NCBI RefSeq assembly: GCF_902364025.1
Contig: NZ_CABJCG010000009.1
Location: 194,123-258,122, forward strand
Direction of reading: 5' to 3'
Length of the DNA stretch: 64,000 nt
DNA from: Enterocloster lavalensis
GTDB lineage: Bacteria > Bacillota > Clostridia > Lachnospirales > Lachnospiraceae
Numbering within the stretch: the stretch's first letter is position 1; every line of letters begins with the position of its first letter. A program made the position numbers and the translations under genes. Below the pieces are notes generated by a model. It worked only from the letters and a program-made list of their open reading frames with translations, ran no database searches and was not told the origin of the DNA. Below, piece after piece: positions 25,647-36,900 of this stretch.

Positions 25647-26582
25647 ATGGGAACAATCTATAAGGGAGCGATTGAGCTGGTAGGGAAAACGCCCCTGGTG
25701 GAACTGGTAAACCTGGAGAAACGGGAGGGGCTTAAGGCCCGCCTGCTGGCCAAGGTGGAATACTTCAACCCCGCAGGCAGCGTGAAGGACCGGGTGGGAA
25801 AGGCCATGATCGAGGCGGCGGAGCAGAGCGGCGAGCTGAAGCCGGGGGCCGTGATCATTGAGCCAACCTCGGGAAATACGGGCATCGGCCTGGCCTCCGT
25901 GGCTGCGGCCAAGGGGTATCGCATGATTCTGACCATGCCGGACACCATGAGCGTGGAGCGGCGCAATATCCTGAAGGCTTACGGGGCTGAGATCGTGCTG
26001 ACCCCGGGGGAGCGGGGCATGACCGGAGCCATCGAGAAGGCGGAGGAGCTGGCGAAGGAGATTCCGGGAAGCTTTATCCCCGGCCAGTTTGACAACCCGG
26101 AGAATCCCAAGGCCCACGAGCTTACCACAGGGCCGGAGATTTGGGAGGACACGGAGGGCTGTGTGGACGCGTTTGTGGCGGGCGTCGGCACCGGCGGAAC
26201 CATCACCGGAACCGGCCGTTATCTGAAGAAAATGAACCCGGCCGTCAAGATAATCGCCATGGAACCCGCCGAATCCCCGGTGCTTTCCGCCGGTCACGGG
26301 GGGCCGCACAAGATTCAGGGAATCGGCGCCGGGTTTGTGCCCAAGGTTCTGGACACCGGCATTTACGATGAGATCGTGACCGTGGAGGACGACGACGCGT
26401 TTGCAGGCGCCAAGCTTCTGGCGCGGACCGAGGGCATGCTGGTGGGAATCTCCTCGGGCGCGGCGCTGTACGCGGCCATTGCGCTGGCCCGCCGGGAGGA
26501 GTACGCCGGAAAGACGATTGTAGTGCTGCTGCCGGACAGCGGGGACCGGTATTATTCCACGCCGCTGTTTGTGGAGGGGTAG
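25647..26582 (+). CDS. cysK: Cysteine synthase (O-acetylserine sulfhydrylase)
   Basis: 311 residues from ATG 25647, behind GAGAGGAG. It is a PLP enzyme of fold type II: the Schiff-base Lys47 is in [11 protein letters not shown], the substrate loop is PTSGNTGIG (about 73-81), the phosphate loop [10 protein letters not shown] and the serine near the PLP ring nitrogen is in PDSGDRY. It makes cysteine from O-acetylserine and sulfide. The next gene starts 32 bases downstream, so the ornithine cyclodeaminase-like gene is probably cotranscribed. Confidence 0.93.
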   Translation: MGTIYKGAIELVGKTPLVELVNLEKREGLKARLLAKVEYFNPAGSVKDRVGKAMIEAAEQSGELKPGAVIIEPTSGNTGIGLASVAAAKGYRMILTMPDTMSVERRNILKAYGAEIVLTPGERGMTGAIEKAEELAKEIPGSFIPGQFDNPENPKAHELTTGPEIWEDTEGCVDAFVAGVGTGGTITGTGRYLKKMNPAVKIIAMEPAESPVLSAGHGGPHKIQGIGAGFVPKVLDTGIYDEIVTVEDDDAFAGAKLLARTEGMLVGISSGAALYAAIALARREEYAGKTIVVLLPDSGDRYYSTPLFVEG

Positions 26583-26614
26583 TACGGGAACGAAAGGAAA
26601 AGGAGAAACTCAAT

Positions 26615-27712
26615 ATGCCATTTGAATTGGTAAAATACGCAGCCCCGGATTTTTCCGGAGAAATGTTTGTAAACGCGCCGGACGCGGCCATGGCACCGGC
26701 TCCCAGGGATCGGGTGGCGCCCGGGAACTACCACGCCACCACCATATTTCCCGAATACTTCAAGGTGGACGGCCGCTGGCTGTTAGCCGGGGAGAGCCGG
26801 ATGGACTGCGTGGCCGTGTACGAGAACGGGACGATTGCGGTGCGGGAGTTCCGCAACCTGAAACAGGGGGATCTGGTGTTTACCGGGCGGACGGAGAACT
26901 GCGAGGAGGGTATTTTTGTGTACCCCAACGGCTTTGACGCGGGGGAGGGCGGCCACGACGAGACATTTGCCTTCCGCCAGAGAAGGACCCGCGAGACCGC
27001 GTTTTCCAAGGACTACGACAATATCTATGATCTGCTCAAATACGAGCGGGATCACGGCTACGTGGTGTGGGTCATGGGCCCGGCCTGCGCCTTTGACTCC
27101 GATTCCAGGGAGGCGTTCTCCCGCCTGGTGATGAGCGGCTACGTGGACGCCCTGCTGGCCGGAAACGCCCTGGCCACCCACGATCTGGAGGGGGCCTACT
27201 TAAAAACCGCCCTGGGCCAGAACATCTACACCCAGCACACCCAGCCCAACGGCCATTACAACCACATCGACACCATCAACCAGGTGAAGCTTCACGGCTC
27301 CATCCCGGAATTCATCGACAAGGAAGGCATCGACAACGGCATCATGTACAGCTGCGTGAAAAAGCAGGTGCCCTTTGTGCTGGTGGGTTCCATCCGCGAC
27401 GACGGCCCCCTGCCCGAGGTTTACGCCAATGTGTACGAGGGTCAGGACGCCATGCGGGAATGCATCCGCAAAGCCACCACTGTAATCTGTATGGCCACCA
27501 CCCTTCACTCCATCGCCACCGGCAACATGACCCCGTCCTTCCGGGTGATGCCCGACGGGACTGTGCGCCAGGTTTATTTTTACAGCGTGGACGTGTCCGA
27601 GTTTGCAGTGAATAAGCTGGGCGACCGGGGAAGCCTGTCGGCCAAAAGCATCGTGACCAATGTCCAGGATTTTGTGGTGAACGTGAGCAAGGGACTGGGG
27701 CTTTATCCGTGA
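26615..27712 (+). CDS. Archaeal-type ornithine cyclodeaminase-like protein (LOR/SDH domain, TIGR00300 type)
   Basis: 365 residues. The C-terminal two thirds are highly characteristic of the LOR/SDH-domain family: GYVDALLAGNALATHDLEGA, GIMYSCVKKQVPFVLVGS, IRDDGPLPEV and MATTLHSIATGN. Characterised relatives are the archaeal NAD-dependent ornithine cyclodeaminase and the C-terminal half of cyanobacterial ArgZ/AgrE. These convert ornithine to proline plus ammonia, or support that step. The N-terminal 110 residues match the beta-rich LOR part (GNYHATTIFPEYFKVDGRW). There is no arginine dihydrolase domain. It lies in an operon with cysK. The exact activity is inferred. Confidence 0.78.
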   Translation: MPFELVKYAAPDFSGEMFVNAPDAAMAPAPRDRVAPGNYHATTIFPEYFKVDGRWLLAGESRMDCVAVYENGTIAVREFRNLKQGDLVFTGRTENCEEGIFVYPNGFDAGEGGHDETFAFRQRRTRETAFSKDYDNIYDLLKYERDHGYVVWVMGPACAFDSDSREAFSRLVMSGYVDALLAGNALATHDLEGAYLKTALGQNIYTQHTQPNGHYNHIDTINQVKLHGSIPEFIDKEGIDNGIMYSCVKKQVPFVLVGSIRDDGPLPEVYANVYEGQDAMRECIRKATTVICMATTLHSIATGNMTPSFRVMPDGTVRQVYFYSVDVSEFAVNKLGDRGSLSAKSIVTNVQDFVVNVSKGLGLYP

Positions 27713-27743
27713 CAATCAACCGAATCAGTTAACGCCGGTCAGG

Positions 27744-27787
27744 AACCGGCCCGCGCAGATCAGAGGATTTGCCCGGGCCGGTTTTTT
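27744..27787 (+). terminator. Intrinsic terminator after the cysK operon
   Basis: AACCGGCCCG pairs with CGGGCCGGTT, followed by TTTT. Confidence 0.88.
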
Positions 27788-27821
27788 GCTGTGTACTTTA
27801 TATTCGGAAAAAGCCCAAAAA

Positions 27822-27853
27822 GTAACCGTATTGTAACCGCCGACTGCTATACT
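27822..27853 (+). promoter_or_regulatory. Regulated promoter of the giant adhesin gene
   Basis: A -10 TATACT (27848-27853) has no good -35. In its place are two direct repeats GTAACCG at 27822-27828 and 27833-27839, spaced 11 bases (one helical turn). This is the arrangement bound by OmpR/PhoB-type response regulators. Confidence 0.5.
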
Positions 27854-27917
27854 GTAATGGTATGTTAGGAAATTTTACCCTGCTATGGATCATGAAGGAT
27901 ATAAGGAGGCGCAGTTC

Positions 27918-30900
27918 GTGAGAGGTATGAGAAAGCGAATCAGTTGGAAAATGAGGCTGCTAGCCTGGTTTCTGGTGGTCGCGATGGTTTCCGGGAATTT
28001 ATCCCAGGTAGGCTACGCGGCCCAGTCCCAGACAAAGGAGACCACCGGACAGCGGGTGATCAAAATAACGGAAAAGGAGATTGAGCGGATTCTGGACCGG
28101 GACCCGGAGAGGCGTCCCGAGCTGGAGCTGAAGGATATCCCCTTTAAAGGCGAGACCAAAAAGCAGAATGTTCTCGATGAGATTCTGTCTCTGACCGAGG
28201 GGAAGATTCTGATCAAGAAGCAGAGAAACGGCGCAAGCCTGTGCCTGATCTATGCGGAGAAGGACGGCCTGGATATCGACTTTTACGACGAGGATGCAGA
28301 GGTGGATGAGGACGAGTGCCTGATCGACTTCCTGGAAATCTACACCGTAAACGCCGGGGATAAGCCGGTGGAGTACAAGGTGGTGCTGGACAGCGACACC
28401 ATGGTGATCGGGGAGGCCACCAGTTCGGAGTTCAAGGTGGTGGGCGACAATGAGGACTTTACCATCGCCACGGATTCCAACGCGGTGAAGGCCACGGATT
28501 CCAACGCATCCGCGCAGGAGAAGGAAACCGAAGCGCCCGCGGCCCAGCCGGATAACGGACAGGCGGGGGAATCAGGACAGGAGAATACAACACAGGATCC
28601 GGCCCAGGGAGACAACGGGCAGAATCCGGCTGAGGGGACGGAAGGGGAGGCTCCGGCAGGGGGAGCGGACCAGCAGGAACCCGCAGAGAACGGCGGGGCG
28701 GAGACGCCCTCCGAAGAGACTGGAAGCCAGGAGTCCCAGGAGACCCAGGCGCCGCCTGAGACCGAATCACAGACTGAGACAGAAGCTGAAAAAGAGCCGG
28801 AGACCGAGGCTCCCGCAGCCGAACCCACGGAAAAAGAGACGGAGAAGGAACCGGAGGCGGATGAGCCGCAGGAGCTTTCCAGATCCGTCCGTGAGAGATA
28901 TCTGGTTACAAGTTCCGACGATGATGAGGAGGACGAGGGCGCGGGCCTGGTAAGCCTGTCCTTTGACGAGGATGCCACTGAGGAAGTCATGGAAAGCCTT
29001 CAGGAGGAAGGCGGAATCGTCAGCAGAGTGGGAGCCGGGATGATTAAGAGCACGCGGCTTACGCTGGTGCCAAGCACGCCTTTCTTTGAGGCGGTGACCG
29101 AGGCCCTGGGCGATCCCGACAGCGCTGAGGACAATCAGGTGGTGGTGGGAAGCATCGCCGTATCCCCCGACAAAACCGGGGAGATCATGGCGGGCGAGGA
29201 GTTCCACCTCACCGTCAACTATGCGATGAACGCGGTTCCGCCCTATTCGTACAACGGAGGCACAGTCAGCCTTTACACGCCCAACGAGGTGAAACGCGGA
29301 ACCATTATTCTGACCGTACCCAGGGAGCTGGTGCTGCCCCAGCAGGCAGTCTACCGCCAGGAAGTGGGAGAAAGCGCCATTTACAACATTCCGGTTTCAG
29401 ATGAAAGCGCCTCCGGCAAGATGGTGTTAAAAGCCTACTTTGCCGGAAACGGCAGATCGGGGATCGGCACGGCCTATGAGATGAGCAATATCTGGTCTGC
29501 GGCGTACAGCGGTTTTGTCACGGCCGTAGATCCCACGGATGCCTCCTCATCGGTGGAATACGCCTTCTGCGATTACGGGCAGAGGGAGTCCCTGGACGAG
29601 GAGCTTACCGAGGAGATGTACCAGTGGGAGCTGGCTTCGCCGGATGTCTGGGCCGTCAACAAAGAGATCACCAGCTTAAACGGAGTCGGAGAGCAGGTGT
29701 CCCTGAACGGGCAGGATGCAGTTAAATTTGAATTTGAGATCACCGTGGGCCTGGACCAGGCCGGCGCGCCCGCTGTGGGCGATGCCAACTATTTCAGGCC
29801 GGGCCGCGTGCCCTTTGAGTCCTACCGGCTCACGGATACCCTCACGCTCCACGACAAAGAGGGCAATCCCACGGATATCGCGCCCTTAAAGGTTGAGCTT
29901 GTGCCCGAGGGCGCAAACAACGGCTCTCCCCTGGTTGCGGAGGAACCGGTTCTAAACAGCGCGGTGATCACCACGGAGCAGTATGCGGCGGCCGGACATC
30001 CGGGCGAGGATACGGGCTTATATGAGACCGACGGAAGCGCCCCGGCGCTTACCCGGTATAAGGTGACGGCTTATTACGCCCGGGATAACTTCAAACTGGA
30101 TTTCTGGGATCCCCAGGTAGAGGACGGGGCCACCTATCAGGTAAAAAATGACGTCACAATCGATTACACTCTGGCAAACGTCAACGGAGGCGGAAACAGA
30201 CTTCAGATTCAGGATGACGCCAGGGGCTATTACCAGTTCGTGGAGGGAAGCAGCGCCATCCGGCTGAAAAAGAATCTGCTGATCCCCGATCTCAACGAGG
30301 CCGGAGAGCTGACCACCCGGGAAGTACCCTTTGACGGAGTATATGGCGGTTACTATGAGGGGTATGCCGGATTTACCCTTGAGAAACAGGATGAGGAAGG
30401 CACATTCCAGGTTTATTCCCCCAAGGTACTGGAAGGCGGAGCTTACAAAGACCTGGAGAACATTGCCATCAATCCCGTGCAGGACAGCCTGGATGGGGAG
30501 GTCCCGGAGCAGGGAACCGACGGGAGTCTGACCTTCTACGTGGAACCGGGCACCTACCGGATCACGGAGACGGAGCTGCCGGAGAAAACCCAGCCCGGTC
30601 CGGGTATGGAGCTTGACAGCCGGGGTCAGGCGTATTTTGAGGTTACGGTAAAGCTGGATGACGAGAAAACCGTGACATTTGAAAACGCAGTTCAGAGCGG
30701 CGGGCTTCAGTTTGCCAAGTATGGGTACGAGTACCGCAACCACGGACTTTCCGAAAAAGCCGATCCCCTTGGCGGCGTAACCTTCGAGCTGTTCGACGGG
30801 CAGGGGGAGAGTCTGGGAACCGCCACGTCCGGTAAAGACGGAATCGTGAGCTTTTTCCCGCTGGATGCAGGAACTTACACGCTGAAGGAAGTGAGCACAG

Positions 30901-33900
30901 CCGACGGCTACATTCTGGATTCCACCGCATATGACGTGAAGGTGGAGGCCGGAAGGATCGCCCGTCCCCGCAAGGGCGGAGCAGACCAGGAGGTTCTCTA
31001 TAACCTTCCCAACCAGTCCGCGGCCAGAGTGGTCAAGTGGCTGGCGAAGCCCGGGCAGGAGCAGGAGACCAGGGTGCAGCTCGGCGGTCAGGCCGTGGAA
31101 GCCTTTGCAGGCCGGTTCCAGGTGGAGTACCGCGACGGGGAAAACTGGCTGAAATACGGGGATCCCCTTTCGCTGGACGGCAGCGGGGAGATTTACCTGG
31201 ACCTTCCGGTCTATCGGAACGGGAAAACGGAGTCTGCGGAAGCCACCGTGTACCGCGTGGTGGAGAGCGTGCCGGAGGCATACACCTCCAAGACCTACAA
31301 TGTGGGAGACGGGGCGTACTACCAGACCTTCGATCCGGACGCACGCCAGGTGGTTTCCAGGGAATTCACCCTGGAGGAGGCGAGAGAGCAGGGCAAACCG
31401 GCTCCCGTGCAGACCATAAACATTACAAATATTCCCAGAAGCAACATTGCGCTGACCAAGTACAACGCCGGATACGGGGCGTCCGGGGATGACCGGAAGT
31501 CCTGGATTACGTCCGAAAAAGCAGGCGCGGCCGCGGCCGAGTTCCAGCTGCTGCGCAAAACCGGGGAAGGCCGGTACGATCTGGTCGGAAGCGGGCAGAC
31601 CGATGAGAACGGAAATATCGCATTCTCCGATCTGGATATCTGGACCGACAACGGAAGCAAGATTGAATACTACTGGTATGAGATGCCCCAGTCCGGAACC
31701 CGGCTGGAGGTCTTTGATTCCGAATACGCCAGCGGCTCTGAGAACCGGCTGCAGACCGTGACGGGCGCTGTCATTGACGGTGTGTCCCATGACGCGGCGA
31801 TGTTGGCGGGACCGTTTGAGCTGACCGTGGATTCCACTGTGAGGGCTTACGCTTACAACGTGGCCCAGAAGCTTCCGGTCTGGATTGAGAAGCGGGATGG
31901 AAGCGCCAAAGAAACGGTAATCTGGACGGACAGCGATCCGGAAACTCAGTTTGAGTTTACCATTTACCAGGTGGACGGGGACAAAACCGGGGCCGCAGGC
32001 CAGCCGGTAACGGTCCGCAACGACGGAAAGCCGGTATACCTGGATCTGGGATACCAGTATAAGGTTTACGAGACAAAGCACCCGGAAAGCTACGAAGGAT
32101 ACGAGGGCCAGGAAAACCAGTCCGATGAAAAGGGATTCTACCAGATCATCGACCTGACAAAACGCCCGGAAATATCCATGGGCAGCGGTGTTCAGGAGGC
32201 AAAGGGCGGGAATCTCACCACCTTTGTGAACCGCCGGCTGTCAAGGCTGCAGGTGGTGAAGCAGTCCAGAACCATTGACTTAAACGACCTGCTGACCAAG
32301 GATTCCAGGCTGACGGACGTTGAATTCGAGGTATTTACGGAGGAAGACGGCCAGTTTAAGTCGACCGGACGGACCATCAAATCCGATGATGGAAATTACT
32401 GGTTCAAAGCGGGAACTTATTATGTGAAGGAAAAGTCTGTCCCGGCCGGCCACATTGATCCTGCCACGTATCTGGAAACCGGCGACCACAGGAAGGACGC
32501 TGACCTGAAATACTTTATGGACAGCGGCCGGCAGAATCTTTATTACGGGCCGATCCAGGTGAAGGAGTCCGGGAAAGAGGTTGCGACCGGCAGCGTGGAG
32601 GTGATCAACTACAAGAACGTGGGGACAATCCGCGCGATTAAGAAAAGCGGAAATACCGGCGAACCCCTGGGCGGAGCCGTGATTGCGCTGGAAAAGCTGG
32701 CCGGAGTCAAATATGTGGAGATCGGCAGACAGACCTCCGACAAGGAGACGGGATTTGTCACGTTCGGCGGTGTGGCGATCTACGACGATAACGGCGACAA
32801 GATCACTTACCGCCTGCGGGAGATCACGCCTCCCAGCGGTTATACCCTGGATAAGGGCAGGGAGTACGCGGTGCAGCTGGACCAGAAGGACCTGCTGACA
32901 ACAGTTGACACAACCGGCCACACCCTGGAATTTGTCAACAACCTGGCCGTCAATCTGACGGTAAGGAAGTTCTGGACCGACAAATGGGAGTCCCAGTTCG
33001 ACCACCGCGACATCAAGAACGAGCTGCCGGGAGTGGACCTGGTTCTGTACAAGTGGGATCAGACCGGCGGTGCCGGGAAAGCACAGCTGGTAGCGGCGGG
33101 CGCCTCGGATGAGGCGGCGGCAGCGGCCATGTTTAAGGGGCTGGACAGCAAGCTGGCATATTTTGTGGTAGAGGGCGAGGGCGTATCGGGCTACGAGCCA
33201 AAGGACGGGAAAGTCATTCTGACAAAGACCAGCGGCGCCTACCCCGAAGAGTTGGATGTGAGCGCGGACGGAGCGCTGATGGGCGGCGATTACAACTATG
33301 TGTTCTTCCCCGTCCAGGCGGCTGGCGAGATTGAGGTAAACCGGAGCGGAGAAATCCTGAATGAGCGCCCCTGGCTGCAGTTCAACCTCCACAAGTACGC
33401 GGACCGCGTATTATACAATGAAAACACAGAGAACCGGACGCCGGTTACATTTGAGTATGAAGGGACTTCGCGCACCTTTTACGCTGAAGAGCTGAACCCG
33501 CACAAAGACGTGAACGGGGCGAGGTTTGAGTTCCATGAGACCCCGCTGACCGGCGGATTGGAAGCCGTGCTGGACGGCGGCACCCTGATTGACGTTTACG
33601 AGACGGGCACCAAGCTGAATGGACTGGGCGGACAGCAGGTGGATGGCGAGTTCGACACCACCATCGTGCGTCCGGGAAATATTTTCTGGCTGAAGGAAGT
33701 GAGCGCCGGCCCCGGTTATTCCTGGGGCGACCGGCCGCAGATCATCTCCTTTGTGCCCGCGGACCAGCTGAGCGGCTTTGAGCTGGATGAGAACGGTTTT
33801 TATGTACGGGCGGACGAAACCAAGGTAAAGATAGTTCCCTATGAGAAAAACGCCACCGTAACCGCCGACGCGTTTAACTATGACATGAGCGGCACCGGAA

Positions 33901-36900
33901 TAGGCGAGATCAACACCGCTTATGTGAAGCTGAACAAGTGGCTGGAAACAGAGCGGGACGGCCAGAAGGAATACACGCCTCTGGGCGGAGTGACCTTCCA
34001 GCTGCGCGTGGGCGGAATCACCGTCGCCACCCTGGAAACCGGACTGGATAACCAGTGGAACGACGGCGACAAGACCGGCCAGGCCATGTCCGAGATGCTG
34101 TATTTCGACCGGATTGTGGAGGCGCTGAAATCGGCTGGAAGAACCGACGAGGAGATTTTGAAGTGGGTTAATTTCGAGACTCATGAGATCAGCTTTGAGC
34201 TGGTTGAGATCAGCGCGCCGGACCGCGTGGAAATGATGGACGGCTCCAAGACCCTGACGGTCGCCTTTGCCGGGAACACGCCGGTGGATACCAGCTATTT
34301 CTGGAGCGAGGGTGATCCGGAGTCCAAGCGCCTGATCAATACCCAGCTGGAAGGCTATCGGGTGGAGCTGAACGTTTGGGGATACAATCCCACGGAGGAG
34401 CTGTTTGAGGCCACCGGAGGAGCGATCACCGATGCCAAGCTGGAGCAGATGGGCGGACTGGACGCTGCGCCTCTGAATCAGGTGATACTGGAGCTTTACC
34501 GGTATAATTATGAAACCGGTAAATATGAGCGCTATATGGCCGATACCTCCATCCGCACGGTAAACGGCCGGTATTTGTTCGAGGACGGATTGCCCAGAGG
34601 GAAATACTATCTGATTCAGACCAATCTGGGCCAGGCCAACAAAGACCGCTACTTTAATATGTACAACAATAAAGACTGGCGCCGCGAGTTCACCGTCAAC
34701 GCCTCAGAGCGCAACGTGGTGAACGTGTATAACCCGGAGAAGCCGAATCTGGAGATCACGAAACGTGTGCTGGCGGAAAAGGCAGGCGGGGAACATGTGG
34801 ACCTGGCAGGTCTGACGCTGACCTTTAAGGACGGAGGCACAAAGTATACCAGAATCTTTAACAAAGATTCTGCCGACAAAACCACTGTGAGAATCGATAA
34901 CATGGCTCCCGGCGCTTACACCATTACCGAGTCCGGACAGCCGCAGAACACCTCGATTCAATACTTTGGCGTTTACAATCAGAATCAGCTGATCATCGGA
35001 TTCTCCCGCACCAAGAATGGGAGCACGCCACAGATTCAGAAGCGGGATAAGCTCAAGACGTACCCATATGAGTCCCAGGTGTCCATGGAGCTGTACAACC
35101 CGCAGAAGGGCAGCCTGAAGCTGATCAAGACAGACGCGGAGGACCCGGAGATCAAACTTGCGGGTGCAGAGTTTAAATACAGCTATCTGCCGTTTAACGC
35201 AAACAAGGGCGATATTGTTGGTTCCAAGGGCGAGGCCTATGTGGTCCGCCAGCCCGGTCTGGTTGAAGACGCGACCTTGCTTCAGGATTTGGCTGGAAGA
35301 AAATGGGGAACAGAAATGGCTGCCGGAAAGACCAACGCTGACGGCGAACTCCTGATGGAGCATCTGGATCCCGGCTGGTACCGGATCACGGAGACCAACG
35401 CGCCGGAGGGCTACACCGCGGGACAGGAGCCGTTCTACATGGCGGTAGTCGCCGATATGGGCGCAGACCACACCGTAGCAGGGGTTATCCCCGAAGCGGT
35501 TGTGACCAATCCCCACGACGTGTCCCTGACTGTCACAAAGAATCTGGATTACGCCGGGCTCACGGATCACAAAAACGTTCTGCCGGATACCGTCACCTTC
35601 AGGCTTTACAAGGGAACGGCGGACGGCGCGCTGGCCGATACCGGCAGGAGCGTGGAAGTGATGTCAAAGGACGGCCACACCGGTATAATCGATGGCATCC
35701 CGCAGCTTACCGCCAAAGAAACCGCGGACGGCGTCCATTACTATCTCGCGGAGACGGTTGTAAAGTCTGAGGACTGGAATTTTGTCGCCGCCGCCGACAA
35801 TCAGGACGCGGCAGGGACAGCGCTTAATACCGTGACAAAGGGCGGCGTGACCTACATCGAACTGCCCGGATTTACAACCAGGGCGGATGTTGCAATCACC
35901 GTCACCAACCGTCTGGCCAGGGCGGACATCACGCTGCTCAAGGTTGACAAGGACAGCAACGTGCCGCTGGCGGGAGCCGTTTTCGCGCTGTACGCCACCG
36001 ATCAGACGGTGGGCGGCACCGGGCTGCCCGCGGATTCGGCCAGAATCGGCACCTTCGCGGATTTGGGCCAGGGAATCTACCGGCTGACCAATATCCCGGC
36101 CGGAAGCATTTCCGGGACGGACTATTATGTATTTGAAGTTACCGCGCCGGAACACTATGTGCGCAAGGCGGAGCCGGTGAAAGTCACTGTGCTGCCGGGA
36201 CAGCACTTAAGTTATGAGACGCCGGAAAACGCCGGTCTGTTGACCATTCAAAATGAGAGCGGCGTGGACATCAGCCTGATCAAGCACCCGGATGTGTACG
36301 GAGGGCCGGAAGCCGGAACCATCCAGAAGTCCGGTGTGAAATTTGACCTGTATGTGCGCGACACGGCCCAGGACGGAAGCGGCTGGACCAAGGTGGGCGA
36401 GACCAGGGAGCCGGATGCGGAAGGAACCATCAAATGGACCGGACTTAAGCTGGCGGACCGCCAGTACGCTCTGTACGAGTACGACATTACCGGCGGAACC
36501 TACGAAAATTACGCGCTGGACGGCATATATCTGGACGGCGTGAAGATGGAGGAGACCGCGGAGCAGGACGGCAGGAGACTTTACGTGCTGGCAGGAATGT
36601 CTGCGGGCCAGACCTTCGGGTTTGAGGCTTTCAACCGCCCGGCACAGCTGGTGACCATCCAAAAGACCGACGCCAACGGCGGTCCGGCTCCCGAAGCTGA
36701 GTTCCAGATTCTGGATGCCAACGGCGGCGTAGTCATGATTCACGGGCAGGAGACGGTTCAGACCGCTAAGGTTGGCGGAGAGAACTACACCCAGGTGAAA
36801 ATACCGCTGAAAGCGGGAACGTACACGCTGGTGGAGACGAAAACCGGCTCCGGCTACAACCTGATTCCGGACGACAGCCGGGTGATCACCCGGCGGGAGA

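Noticed and set aside
30018..32081. 687-residue open frame antisense inside the giant adhesin gene
   Set aside because: It lies wholly within a well-supported gene, shows no recognisable motif and follows from the lack of CTA, TTA and TCA codons on the coding strand.
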